A DNA stretch of 64,000 nucleotides from Schizochytrium sp. CCTCC M209059 (lineage: Eukaryota > Sar > Bigyra > Thraustochytrida > Thraustochytriidae). Positions 29,671 to 40,600 of the stretch are shown one piece after another (the stretch's first letter is position 1; the number at the start of each line of letters is the position of its first letter). A program made the position numbers and the translations under genes. The stretch lies in NCBI GenBank assembly GCA_000818945.1, contig KN805416.1, positions 186,001 through 250,000 of the forward strand, read 5' to 3'. Below the pieces are notes generated by a model. It did no database searches. It was not told the DNA's origin and saw only the letters and a list, made by a program, of their open reading frames with translations.

Positions 29671-31235
29671 CGCTCCGCACTTCTTAGCCCCAGCCTTCTG
29701 TCCGTGCTCGCTCTCGCGCCCGCTCCTACGCTGCTGCCTCTGCCAACGCCCGAGCAAGCGCCCTTGCGCGCAGCCGAGCCCCTGCAATTCTGCGATTCTC
29801 TGCGATAAGGCCGTTGAAAGAGAGAGCTGGCGGAGACTTGGGACTATGAGGACTAGGGTCCACCTAATTATTACAACACTACTAGCAGTGACCTAGGCCT
29901 GGGCCCTCCTGCGACCAGAAACAGGTTCGCATGTGGAATGTGGCAGGTCCATGAAGTAAAATCTACAACGAGCCCTGCCGCCGACAAAAATGTAACAAGG
30001 AGAAGAGAGAAATATGAGAAAGATCAATTATGCCTGCGTCTACATCATTGACAACTGACGCGCGATTGACAGCAGCAGCAGCACCACCACCACCACCACC
30101 ACCACTAGCAACCAGCGTTCGTGTTCTGCGGCATGAGTTTGAGAAAGCGGGATGACGCCCACGGCCCCGGATAATACACAAGTAGATCCTTGCTCCCTGA
30201 ATAGATTCTTGGAATTCTTGTCTTTTTTCTTCTGCAATCTTGAAAGACGAGGATGTTTATAGTGATCTCACTCACCACTGACTGGCCACGTTCGTCAAAC
30301 CCACCGGCATTCATCATTTTCATGATGATGACATGCACTCCCTTCTCCTCCTCCTTCCTTGCTTCACAAGTGTCACGAAGTCTTCTTCACCAATAAGCAT
30401 GGGGCATTTGCAGCATAGCGGATGGAAAGGAGTGAGAAAAGAGGACGTCCGCGTGTCTCAAGGGCCTACCATCATTGGCCCAGCAGCCAGTTAGGTGGGT
30501 CTCACCTGGCTAACGAGGTCACCAAGGCCTGCAAGGCGGTTCGGCCGCCTTGGTTTCCTCCAAGTCGCACATTTGTCACTGGTTGCCATGCCAAACTACC
30601 TTTGGCTGCTCAGGTGGCAGACAGCCTAGCCTACCTATCGCCTGCAGTGTTCGCTGGTGGGTGGCAGCCACAGCCAGCCCGAGACTCGGTTCCTTCTTTC
30701 ACTCCACGATCCACTGCATTCCGAGAAAGTCCGCCCGAGTCCGTGGCCGTGCCGCCGGTGCGACCTCCGAGTCCACGTCCGGGTCCGTCAGGTCTCGCCA
30801 GCCTACGCTCTCTCGTTCGCGGTCGTCCCTGTGACTGCCGCTCTTATGGCCACTGCCAACTGATGTCTGTCTGTCTGTCTGTCTGTGTGTCTGTGTCTGT
30901 CTCAGTCTGCCACTGCGAGTGTGATACGCGAATGAAAGACGGCGTGACTCGAAATGAATGAAGAAGGCCTGTGACGACATGACCGACAGTCGCCGATCGA
31001 TCGATCGATCGCTCGCTCGCCGAGCCGAGCCGAGCCAAGCCGAGCCGCCGCGGACGCGCGGCGCCGCGAGGCGAGGCGATGGAGGGGGAGGAAAGACGGC
31101 GTGACTCGAAATGAATGAAGAAGGCCTGTGACGACATGACCGACAGTCGCCGATCGATCGATCGATCGCTCGCTCGCCGAGCCGAGCCGAGCCAAGCCGA
31201 GCCGCCGCGGACGCGCGGCGCCGCGAGGCGAGGCG
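29671..31235. other. Divergent region BBS1 / PP1-like phosphatase
   Basis: About 1.6 kb containing a TAGGCCT (29894), an (ACC)n tract (30083-30105), CTGT repeats (30863-30900) and a 157-bp tandem duplication (30934-31247). A GTTGCCATGCCAAAC sequence at about 30583 resembles half of an RFX X-box but is far from both starts. Frames here look non-coding. Confidence 0.5.
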
Positions 31236-31247
31236 ATGGAGGTGGAG
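30934..31247. repeat. 157-bp tandem duplication, two near-identical copies
   Basis: Copies 30934-31090 and 31091-31247 differ at a single base by eye. Each includes GATC/GCTC tetramers, CCGAG repeats and the sequence around an ATG. The downstream copy supplies the phosphatase start codon (31236). The upstream copy has the equivalent ATG at 31079, which now opens a short upstream frame. Confidence 0.95.
31079..31114 (+). other. Upstream ORF created by duplication (11 codons)
   Basis: The first-copy ATG reads MEGEERRRDSK then TGA. It has the same immediate upstream context as the true start in the second copy, so if transcription begins upstream it would be a strong upstream ORF able to reduce phosphatase translation. 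Confidence 0.5.
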
Positions 31248-31586
31248 GCGCGGCCCGCGAAGCGCGCGCGCACGGCCGGTGGCGAGGCGGCGGGCGCGGC
31301 AGGCTCGTGCAGGGCTGCTGCTGCACGCGAGGGCGGGGAGGGCATGACCGCCGGCATGGCTCTGGCCGCCGGCATGGCCGGCATGGCGGGACTCGCCGCA
31401 CTCGCCGGGCCAGGAGGAGCAGGGGGAGAAAAGGCAGATCCCGCGACCAAGGCCGCCCAGGCGCTTCGAGCGGCGCTGCGCTCGGAAACCGTCGCAGAGT
31501 ATGCCAAGGGAGCAGACAAGACGACGATCGCATTAGAGCATGCCAAGGACGCAGACAAGGCGACGACGTCGACGGCCACAACAACA

Positions 31587-31620
<34 letters not shown>

Positions 31621-33887
31621 CTGCTGCCCCTTCTGCTTCTCCTGCTAATATTGTCCCTGATGCTGCTCGTGTTTCTTCTGCTGCTACTGCTCAGACGAAG
31701 CGAGAGACCTCGGGTTCTCCGCGCCCTCGCGCCGAAACCGACGAGGAGAACGACCGTGAGACAGGCACCGACGAGCGGCCGCTGCCGCCAGGGTCGCCAC
31801 TGCCACCGTACGTGAGCCACGGCAGACCGTGGTATTTCCTGTCTCTTGACAAGGTGGATGAGGCCGAGTCCGCAAAACGTGAACGCGAAGGCGCCTCCTG
31901 CGACGGCAGCCCGCGTCCGCAGCACCGTACCTGGGCCGAAGCATCTGCTGCCGAAGCCGGTTCCGAGGTACTTGCTCCGTCCTCTTCATCATTACCTTTG
32001 TCTTCTGCAGCTTCTGCAGCTTCACCCTCAGTGTCGACGTCGGTTGATGCACCAGCAGAAGAGAAAAAAACCGTGCCGCCTCTTTCTTTTTTGCCACCAC
32101 CACCACCGCCTCCGCCGCTACCACCGCCGCCGCCTCTGACTGCGCCGCCAGCACCAGCTTCCTCTGTGGATGTACAAATTCAAGAACGTAACTCGTCAGA
32201 TTTTTACCGTGACAATGAAACTTCAGGTGCTGCTGGAACGCCGCGGGACCACGGGGAAACGGCAAATCGCATGCTGGTGGATAGTAAACCATTGCTACTG
32301 TCTCAACTCTCACAGGACACCCTGGCAACCATGCAATCCTCCTCTGTCGAGGACGAAGATGAGGAGGACAAGGACGCCGAAGACGAAGACGTGGACCACT
32401 ATGAAGAGGTGAGCTCGAACCCAGAAGGTTGCGGCAACACAGCAACAAACAAGGTCCATAGCGCCGATGAGCTGGCGCACGTTTGCCCCGAAGCCCTACG
32501 GGAAATGGTCGTCGCCCTTGAAAAGCAGAACGCTACCTTGCGCGCAGAAAATGGCAAGCTGCGAAACCGAAGCGCGCGGCTCTCGCCCGCAATGTACACG
32601 GTGGATGCCCCTCAAACGGTGCGCAAGATGCGCCTCGGGCGATCGGCAAGCATTGCCACGCGCAAGGAATTGAGCAAGCTCTTGAACTGCCCAGGTTCAC
32701 CGGCACCCAAGAGTATTGAGGAACTGAGCTTCAATGGACGCATCAATAGTCTTATTTCGCAGCAGGGCCTCTTGCAGCAGCAGCAATACCTGACGTCTCT
32801 TGACTTCGCCAATGACATTTTGGCTCTTTGCACGCGTGCGTGCAAAATATTTTCGCGCGAAAAACGCGTTTTGGAGCTTGCTTCTCCGCTGTACGTATTT
32901 GGGGACCTGCATGGCAATCTGGAGGATTTGCAATTCTTTGCAGAGCACGTTTGGCCCATGGGCGCGCGTCTCTCTGCAGGCAAGTTGCTCTTTCTTGGTG
33001 ACTACGTGGACCGCGGCGAGCACGGACTAGAGGTCCTGGCGTATCTGCTTGCGCAAAAGGTCCAGGTGCCTGACAAGGTCTTTATGATTCGCGGTAACCA
33101 TGAGACGCGTGCTGTCAATGGCTGGGAGGCTTACTACGGCAGCGGCTCGTTTGTGTATCAGTGCCAGGCGCGTTTTGGCCAGGAAAAGGGCTTTGAGGTT
33201 TGGGAGGCGTGCAATCAAGTCTTTGATACGCTGCCCCTCGCCAGCGTTGTGGACAACTCCATCTTTTGCGTGCACGGCGGCATTCCTTGCCCGGCAGAAG
33301 CCGGCCAAGAGTCTGCTGGGGACCGCAGAATTGAGGACATGCGCGCGCTACCGTGCCCTCTGGACATTCACCCACCGCAGCCGGAGGATGCTGACGAGGC
33401 GAATCGCCTTGCCTTTAGCTTGCTCTGGGCAGACCCAGCCGACGCCACTCAGGAGGATTCTCTCAAGGAGTCTGACAGCGGCTTTGCGCAGAGCGCCCGC
33501 GGCGGCGGGACTGTTGTGTTTGGCAGCAAGGCCGTGCATGATTTCTTGCGGCAAAATCGACTTGACTACATTATGCGAGCTCATGAAGCGACCGCCAATG
33601 GAGTTGGTGTGTGCAAATCGGCAAAGGTACTGACTGTCTTTTCCACGTCCAAGGACCACGGATGTGGGGAAAGTGCCAAGTGCGGCTGTGTTCTGGTGGA
33701 CCGCAACCGTATTCAAGCAATTACGAGAAGTGCAGCGTATGATGGCGAAATCACTTCCTCCATGCTACCGTCGAGCGCGCCTCGAGTCTACGACGAGACT
33801 GACCAAGTTGATGACGCGCAGGCTCAGCGCTCGAAAGAGGACGACGGAGCTCATCACGACGAGGAACAAAACCGTGGTGCGTGGTGA
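31236..33887 (+). CDS. PP1-like serine/threonine protein phosphatase with long disordered N-terminus
   Basis: The 883-residue protein contains a PPP-family catalytic domain (about 545-840) with the metal-binding and catalytic signatures YVFGDLHGN (about 554-562), LFLGDYVDRGEHGLEV, MIRGNHETRAVN and FCVHGGIPCPA, then LLWADPAD and the C-terminal MRAHEATANGVG. The family dephosphorylates Ser/Thr using two metal ions. The first 540 residues are low complexity: Ala/Gly-rich, an (ACG)n threonine run, poly-Pro, and an acidic EDEDEEDKDAEDEDVDH stretch. Just before the domain is a short coiled segment (ALEKQNATLRAENGKLRNRS). An acidic insertion lies between GGIP and LLWADP. This architecture is not one of the standard PPP subfamilies. 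The ATG at 31236 lies inside a fresh duplication. Confidence 0.92.
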
Positions 33888-34338
33888 GACCCACGCAGCC
33901 GATCGCGGTTACTGAGTCAGCAGAACGACGGGCCCGTTGATCGTGCCGTTCGCTCGCAGTTTCATCTTTTGTATACGTGCAAATCAACCAAGCCTGGTAC
34001 TTACTGGGGTATCAATGTGCAAATTTATCTTTCAACTCATTTTTCTTGTCGGTAGGATCACAAAGAGGGAGAGGAAGAGCGAAGAACAATCGATTCCTGC
34101 TGTGCGTGAAAGAGGTTGGTGTCTTAGAGACTCAGAGGAACTCTCCCTTGTTTTTGTTGGAGATAGCGAGCGAGCGAGCGAGCGAGCCCGCCACCATATC
34201 TTTTGTGTTCTTGAACGTGCGAGCATCCGGAGTCGGAAACAAGAAAGAAAAGTGGCGCCGTCGTGCATACATGCACGCACGCGTCCAAATATCAACAATC
34301 GATCAATTGATCGATCAATCGATGGCAGACTACACGTG
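33888..34338. other. Convergent intergenic region
   Basis: This is 3' UTR space of the phosphatase and folylpolyglutamate synthase genes. It holds GAGC repeats (34167-34187) and an ATCAATTGATCGATCAATCG palindromic cluster (about 34302-34321). No gene seen. Confidence 0.5.
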
Positions 34339-35964
34339 TCAGGCCACAGGAAGATCCCAAAGTTTCATCGTGTCTCCCACGAGCAAGAGCGATCCGGTAA
34401 CGAGCACTGTCGTCCGTTTCCCTTCAGCTTGCGCGCTCACCGCGTGCGCATCAGCCTTGATTGCGTCAAGAGCAGCCTGCAAGGAAGCATAGGCTGCAGT
34501 AGACTTGGCAGTCTCCAACATTGTTTTCGTCCACACCTCGCAGAGAACATCGTTCCAGCTGTCGTAAGAGTTTGACGTCTTGTCGTCTTCCGTTTCTACT
34601 GAGACTTCCCCGAGAATTTCGCGCGCTGTCTTCATCCTCACGCGCGTGGGTTTAGGGTAGAGTGCGGGGGCAAAATAGACCTGATCAAAGCGGAGTCCGC
34701 TTGCCTTCAATTCTGCAAAGAGCGCGAGCGGATCTCGCGAGTGCATGCAGGAAAAAAGCAATACCTTGCGCGTTTCTTCCCCCTTTGACTCGAGCGCGCC
34801 TGCAGAAGGCAGCTCTGCAAGTGAGCCAGAAACGTCCTGTATGCCAGGCTCCGAAATCGTTTGCGGAGATGATTCAGGTGAGGTGGTGCTTTGCAAGTTA
34901 AGCTCGGAACGGGCCCAGGCGAGAGCGCAAGCAAGACTCTTTGGCGTATGTGCTCCGTCAAGAAGGACGTCAATGTCGGCGTCGAGGCGCTCGCGTTGGC
35001 TCCTTCCAGGCCAGCGACACCGCTCGAGACCCGTACGGATGACCTCGGGAGTCAGCTTATCTGCTGGAATGGCAGCTTCGCAAAGCGCGACTGCAATTCC
35101 AGCGTTGACGTATTGATGATCGCCAGCAAGGCCAAGCTTAACTCCTGACGAGCTCGGGAACCTGTCTGCCACGCGCAGCGGTTTGGCCCGAACCTTTTCG
35201 GCAGTCTTGTGAAGCACGTCCAGGGCGCCAGGGTCCTGGCCCGACGACACAATAATGGCAACCCCTGGTTTGAAGATGCCAGCCTTCTCTCCCGCGATGG
35301 CCTCAATGGTGGTTCCAAGGTACTCAGTGTGGTCCATGTCAAGCAAGGTTACAGCGCACGCCGTGGGTGCGCCGAGAAGATTCGTCACGTCGAGACGGCC
35401 ACCCACCCCAACCTCGATAATGACCACGTCGAGTTCCTGAGCAGCAAAGATGTGGAAGGCCAGCAGCGTGATAAAGCTGAAAAATCCTGGCATCAGGTTC
35501 TTGGACTTGAGCACGCCCGAGACCTCGTCGAAATGCTTGGCCAAGATTTCTTCGCTGACGGGTTGGCCTTGCAGTCGCACACGCTCGTGTGGCCTTACAA
35601 GGTGCGGGGATGTGAAGAGTCCGGTGCGCAGACCAGCAGCCCTGCAGATGCTCTCCACCATGGCGCACGTGGATCCTTTGCCCTTTGTCCCGGCGACGTG
35701 CACCACGCGCGGTGCTAGCCGTGCGTCGAGGCCAGGACCGACCTCGAGCCCGAGGGCCTCCATGTGCGGCGTGTACAGTTCCAGGAGCGCCTCCCGCGAC
35801 TTGGGTGGCGGCTGCGAGTCCGGCGGCGGCGAGGACCGCACGAGCCGCATGATGCGATCCTCGACCCCGCCCTGAGACGCCATGCTCGCCTCTCCCCGCT
35901 TGCAGCCCCGGCTCACGACTCGGAGCAAGCCGCCAGAGCGCGCGAACGAATGCATTTTGCACAT
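34339..35964 (-). CDS. Folylpolyglutamate synthase / dihydrofolate synthase family
   Basis: Mur-ligase-type ATP-dependent enzyme that adds glutamates to folates, retaining them in cytosol and mitochondria. Signatures: VVHVAGTKGKGSTCAMVESI (P-loop), GLFTSPHLVRPHERVRL, VVIIEVGVGGRLDVTN, and TLLDMDHTEYLGTTIEAIAG followed by EKAGIF. The C-terminal domain includes DADIDVLLDGAHTPKSLACA. From the ATG at 35964 the protein is 541 residues. Its first 27 (MCKMHSFARSGGLLRVVSRG...) have Arg/Lys and no acids, fitting a mitochondrial presequence. A second ATG at 35883 (MASQGGVEDRIMRL) would give a cytosolic form. An ATG at 36015 is also in frame but reads through a GGGA microsatellite. The Asp-Gly-Ala-His-Thr motif near residue 340 is typical of the family. 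Confidence 0.93.
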   Translation of the reverse strand: MCKMHSFARSGGLLRVVSRGCKRGEASMASQGGVEDRIMRLVRSSPPPDSQPPPKSREALLELYTPHMEALGLEVGPGLDARLAPRVVHVAGTKGKGSTCAMVESICRAAGLRTGLFTSPHLVRPHERVRLQGQPVSEEILAKHFDEVSGVLKSKNLMPGFFSFITLLAFHIFAAQELDVVIIEVGVGGRLDVTNLLGAPTACAVTLLDMDHTEYLGTTIEAIAGEKAGIFKPGVAIIVSSGQDPGALDVLHKTAEKVRAKPLRVADRFPSSSGVKLGLAGDHQYVNAGIAVALCEAAIPADKLTPEVIRTGLERCRWPGRSQRERLDADIDVLLDGAHTPKSLACALAWARSELNLQSTTSPESSPQTISEPGIQDVSGSLAELPSAGALESKGEETRKVLLFSCMHSRDPLALFAELKASGLRFDQVYFAPALYPKPTRVRMKTAREILGEVSVETEDDKTSNSYDSWNDVLCEVWTKTMLETAKSTAAYASLQAALDAIKADAHAVSAQAEGKRTTVLVTGSLLLVGDTMKLWDLPVA

Positions 35965-36461
35965 CCCTCCCTCCCTCCCTCCCTCCCTCCCTCGCTCGCT
36001 GCATCCAAGACGCATCAATCAGCCAGAGCGGGAGCCTAGTCTCGGGCCTAGCTTATAATGTAGGTAGCTAGCTACGCGAGGGAGCGAAAGAGGGTTGTCC
36101 GCGGCCACTGTGTGACCTGGGGTTGCGCAGCGACAAGCTAGACTTTCGGAGAGGGCAGGCAGCGCAGGGCGCTCAGGGTTGCGAGGAGGAGGAGCGTGAC
36201 CGCCTCTCCGGGGGGGAGGGGGGGGGGAGGGACTCTCGAATGCTTGCTCGTTCCCTTGCTTACTGCACCTGCATGCTTGCTAGGCCTAGAATGACATGCT
36301 AGAATTTTTCCAATTGATTACGTATATCACTAAGTGCTTCCTCGGTCGCCAAAGGTTGCGAGCGAGCGTCTCTCTTCGTACTTCTCGTCCCCCCGGGTTT
36401 AACAAGAAGATTGCAGAGCAGAACCAGAACTGGCCAAAGCTCGACGTACAGGTGGAGCGCG
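35965..36461. other. Divergent promoter region, FPGS / lipase
   Basis: This contains (CCCT)n at 35964-35992, CTAGCTTATAATGTAGGTAG at about 36048, a G-rich tract (36210-36230) and a TAGGCCTA palindrome (36281). Confidence 0.5.
36281..36288. promoter_or_regulatory. TAGGCCTA palindrome upstream of lipase
   Basis: This perfect octamer lies about 180 nt upstream of the lipase ATG and 317 nt upstream of the FPGS start. Confidence 0.4.
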
Positions 36462-37622
36462 ATGCGGTGTCGGGCGTGGGCAGGCTCGGGGGCGACAGCC
36501 GCACTGGCCGTCCTCGTTGGCTGCGCGATCCGTGGTACCTGGAACGAGCCCTCGTTTGATACGTGCAAGTTCGTAGAAACGGCGTGGAGCGACGACGACG
36601 TGCCGGTGGTCTGCGACTTGCACCCGACAGTCACCGAAGATGGCTTTGTCCTGGAGCTGCGACATTTACGGCAACAAACGGATTCGCGAGAATGGCGAGG
36701 ACCCGTTCTCCTCGTGCATGGACTTGCCGACTCTTCATTCACCTTTGTCCTGAGCGGATCTCGCGACAGTCTCGTGGGCTACCTGCTTCGAAATAAGTAC
36801 GAAGTTTGGCTTTTGGACAAACGGGGTCGCTCGCCGTATGGCCATCAGCATTTCAACGCATCAAGTCAAGAGTACTGGGATCGCATCAGCCTCGATGAGC
36901 AAGTTGACTATGACTTGCCCGCTGCTGTGGCCCAAGTGCGCCGCATTGCCGGCCGTTCCTTGCGCGCAATTATTGGACACTCGCAGGGCGGGCTCGTGAG
37001 TGCTTTGGCGCTAGCGAGTCAATCTGAGACAGCACGTAGTGTCGAGCACCTTGTCGTTTTCGGGTCACCGCTCGCGCTCTGGGGCGGCAGATTCCTTGTT
37101 CCACGGTTACCAGATGCCCTAATCACGGTCTCACCTGTGGCCTTTTTCCGTGGAGCGCGAGCGATTGCGAGCGGATTTTGCTCATCGCGCTTCACAGCTC
37201 GCCTTTGTGCTTTTCTTCTCTGCGCCGCGGCAGGGTGTGGAGACCCATATGCATTCGCGCCAGAAGTCATTGCTCGCGTCTTTGCATATTATCCGCGGGA
37301 AGCCTCGTTCAAAAATATGATTCACCTCTCGGATAGCGATGCTCGAGGGGGACTCTTTCGATACGGCCAGGATGCGAGTCACACGCTTGAGACTCTGCAA
37401 ACGCCAACTGCGCTTTTTTACGGTAAATTCGATGCCTTGCTCTCCCCGGACGCGCACCAAGCGAGCGAGCGTGCTCTCCCATCGCAAGTCGTCAAGATGT
37501 CCAACGGTTCGTTGCCTTATGGTCATGCGGGGTACATCTGGTCCACAACGGCGAAAGACCTCTTGTACCCCCCTGTGCTTAACTTTATTGAGACAGACTA
37601 TACAAGAACTGTCGACGACTAA
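36462..37622 (+). CDS. Secreted alpha/beta-hydrolase, acid-lipase-like
   Basis: The ATG at 36462 opens a signal peptide (MRCRAWAGSGATAALAVLVG). The 386-residue product then follows the lysosomal/gastric acid lipase plan: a short N-terminal DGFVLELRHLR, oxyanion segment VLLVHGLADSSFTF, DKRGRSPYGHQHFN (the N.RG..YSR position), the nucleophile elbow IIGHSQGG, the acid in FYGKFDALLSP and the catalytic histidine in YGHAGYIW. The family hydrolyses triglycerides or cholesteryl esters in lysosomes, vacuoles or outside the cell. The frame is open a further 17 codons upstream, but the signal peptide argues for 36462. The cap region (about 210-290) is Arg/Ala/Phe-rich and divergent. Intronless. Confidence 0.88.
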   Translation: MRCRAWAGSGATAALAVLVGCAIRGTWNEPSFDTCKFVETAWSDDDVPVVCDLHPTVTEDGFVLELRHLRQQTDSREWRGPVLLVHGLADSSFTFVLSGSRDSLVGYLLRNKYEVWLLDKRGRSPYGHQHFNASSQEYWDRISLDEQVDYDLPAAVAQVRRIAGRSLRAIIGHSQGGLVSALALASQSETARSVEHLVVFGSPLALWGGRFLVPRLPDALITVSPVAFFRGARAIASGFCSSRFTARLCAFLLCAAAGCGDPYAFAPEVIARVFAYYPREASFKNMIHLSDSDARGGLFRYGQDASHTLETLQTPTALFYGKFDALLSPDAHQASERALPSQVVKMSNGSLPYGHAGYIWSTTAKDLLYPPVLNFIETDYTRTVDD

Positions 37623-37649
37623 TCTTACAGCTTGAATTTCGTTTCAAAG

Positions 37650-37657
37650 TAGGCCTA
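37650..37657. promoter_or_regulatory. TAGGCCTA palindrome in convergent 3' region
   Basis: This is the only one of the seven octamers not upstream of a start codon. It lies between the lipase stop and the C2/PH gene stop, 28 nt after the former. Confidence 0.35.
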
Positions 37658-37685
37658 GAAGAACAAATAATCTATCATTAAAAGC

Positions 37686-40600
37686 TTAGTACATTTGGGG
37701 AGTAAGGATATTCGAGTTGACCCCGGACGATCGCAGGGCTTCGAACCAGGCCCGGAGTTGACGCAAAGCCTCGTCACTGTCTCCATCCCGACAATCGTCG
37801 TCGCTCCCAACAACATCGCTATCACCGTCGCCGTTCATTGCCGTTGCCTCCGTCTTGAGGTTCGAGCCCAATTTGGTCTTGCTCTTGAGGTAGCGGTCTG
37901 CAATGCGATTCAAGCGACTCGAGGCAGATGTGCGTCCCGATGCAACCGACTTGGGGGGCGTGGAGTGCGTACCACCAGAGGACCCGGACCAAGCTGCAGA
38001 ATTTCCTCCATCTGACTTGCCGTCAAGGTCCGAGGAAAGACGCACGTCGTAGATTGCAGAGGATTCGCGCGCGAGGTCTTCAGGGCCACGCGAGCGGAGA
38101 GACGCGCTCGGAGACGAAGATTTCGAGGGGCTGCTCTGGCTGCCTGGCGCGGCGGCCCGAAGCACCGTGAGCTTGTTGGCGCGATGCAAAAAGATGGTGC
38201 GACGCTCAAGGTCGAGGGTGACGAGCTGAATGGTGCTGAGCTCGATCTTGCGCGCCTCGCCCCCTTTGAGACGCTTATAGTACAGGTTGTGCGCTTTGAG
38301 CTGAAATATGCAGCGCCTGAAGAAGCGACCCTGTAGGCTGACCTCGGTCGGATTTCGGCTGCCAACGATGGACGCCTTGTCAAGGACGCCCTCGCAGCGA
38401 ACTTGTGCGTGAAGAAAGTCTTCGTCCTCGGCATCAACACGAACGTCTTGGCCTTGCTCACTTTGGAATTTACGACGCATGTGGCGACCGTAGGTGCGGA
38501 ATTCTCCACCAATTTTTCGCCCGACGTGCACAATCCCTTTGAGGTCAAACTCACCGCGAAGAAAAGACTGCGCAGATGAGGCAAAGTTGTAGGCAAACCC
38601 AGATGCAGTTTGCGTGAGGGCTTTGCCAAAGATCTTTTGATTGAAAACCTTGGGGACGAGTCCGCGAATGAAGAAGGCGTAGAGGACCTGATACGTGGTG
38701 ATGCCCGGCTCGCCCTTGCGCGGACGAAACGAGGTAGTCCACTCGAGGCTTGGAATGCGAATTTTGCTCGCCTTATCTGACGACTTGCCGCGCTTGCGAA
38801 GCCGCTCTGCGTGGCCGACCGAGCCGCGAAAGAGGTCTTGCAAGAAGAAGCTAATCTTTCGGATCGTCACGCGCTGAACATTAAAGAGAATCGGAACGTG
38901 GTTGAGCATGTCCATGACGCGGTCCTTGCTGCCAAGGCGAAGATTCGTCTCTCGCGAGTTCTGGTCCATGTAGTTGAGTGCGCTGCGGCTCGGGGGAGTG
39001 TAATTGCGGTACAAGGGGTCATGGACCCAAGCCACGTGCATTTCGATTTCCCCACACTCGCCACGGCGCGTCCACTTTTTGCTCATGAGTGGAAACCAGC
39101 CACGGATGGAATGTTCTGCATTGTCGATCTGGAACCCAGCCGACTCGTGCCAGCAGTACGCAGGGTTCACCACAAGATACTTCATGGTCATGACCCACTG
39201 ACCGAGAAAATCGGCCTGGGCGAAATCCTCATCGAGCACAGAAATGTGCAGCACAGCAGATGGGTCCGTGACCGGGAACTCGAATGTTTCTTGCCACATA
39301 GGCTTAACCGTCTTGTAGCGCGTCGAAGTGACAGCCTGGTGCTCTCGAATTTTGACGACAACCTTGGGATCGGCCGAGGCTCGGGCCGAAAACCTTGTCC
39401 GCTCGCTTGGGGCGAGATTACGCGCTCGAATGATTGTTACGCGCAATTTGTTGGGAAGTTCGTCCTTGAGAAGTTCTCGCGCATGCGAGAGATCAGGAAA
39501 GTGGAGCTCGTCATCGGCAGCAGGAGCGCTCGAGGGGCTGAATTTTGGCATGCTCTTTTTGCGATGCTTGTGCCCTGATGCTCCATGACCTGACAAAGCC
39601 TCTTTGCCGGCTTCTTGGCCGAGTGCGCCGTTGACGGCAGCCTGCGTGCTGCCGCCTTCGGGACTTACCTCGACTGGAGCGCTCGGAAGCGGGCCAGATT
39701 TGCGTTTCCATGGCAACCTCGATACGCCCGCCCGCCGGTAGCTGTCCAGCTTGAGCTTGCTGCTGACGCTGCTCGCGGAAGAAGCGATGCTTGTGGAGGC
39801 AGTTGTGACGACGGAGGGCGGAGGTGGCGGTGGAAGAGTCGTCGACACGCACTCTGAAACAACAGATGAGGATGGGGTCGACGGTTTGGCGTCTCCGAAA
39901 GAGTAACTTCGCTGGCGACGCACTCGATTGCGCGGGGCCGCCTCACTTTCGCAACGCTGCATAAGGTCCATCTCGGAGACGGTCCCATTGGCGGTCCTTG
40001 CGTCGAGAGCTGGCGCAGGAGTCTTAATAGAGGCGACGAGGGGTGGCTCAGGTGGCGGTGGGGTCGTGAAAAGCGACGAGCCCTGAAGAATGTTTATGCG
40101 GCGCAAGGAGCCCTGCGCGAGAAGTAGCGGTCCGCGCAAGGCTGAGCTTGTGTCGTCACTTGACTTTGATGCTTGACGCCCGTGCGAGGGAGACCCATTC
40201 TCGAGTACTGCAGCACCGGATGCAGCGTTTGACACCGACTTAAGAAACCAAGAGTGCGCGTAAAGTCTCGAGATGAGACCTGCCGGCGTCCATGGGCGAA
40301 GCTTGGCCCACACTTGAGCCTTGCGGTGTTGAAACATGAGATGCGAGATGACCTCGCGCTCGGCGAGCTCCTTTGTGAGTTCATTGATATTGAAGCGGCC
40401 TTCGCAGAGCTCAAAGTTGACCGATACGGACTCAAAGTCGATGTAAGGCACGTCTACCACGGCAATGCAGCGAAAATCGGGCACCTTTCGCAAAGGAAGA
40501 CTTTGCGGCCGCCACATGATGATCCGGGCGAGCGCGCCGAGACGAACAGATACGATGAAGTCGAGTCGCCCGACGTAGATGAACCACTTGTGCGGAAAGC

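Noticed and set aside
30580..30598. RFX X-box for BBS1
   Set aside because: GTTGCCATGCCAAAC matches only one half-site well and lies over 900 nt from the BBS1 start.
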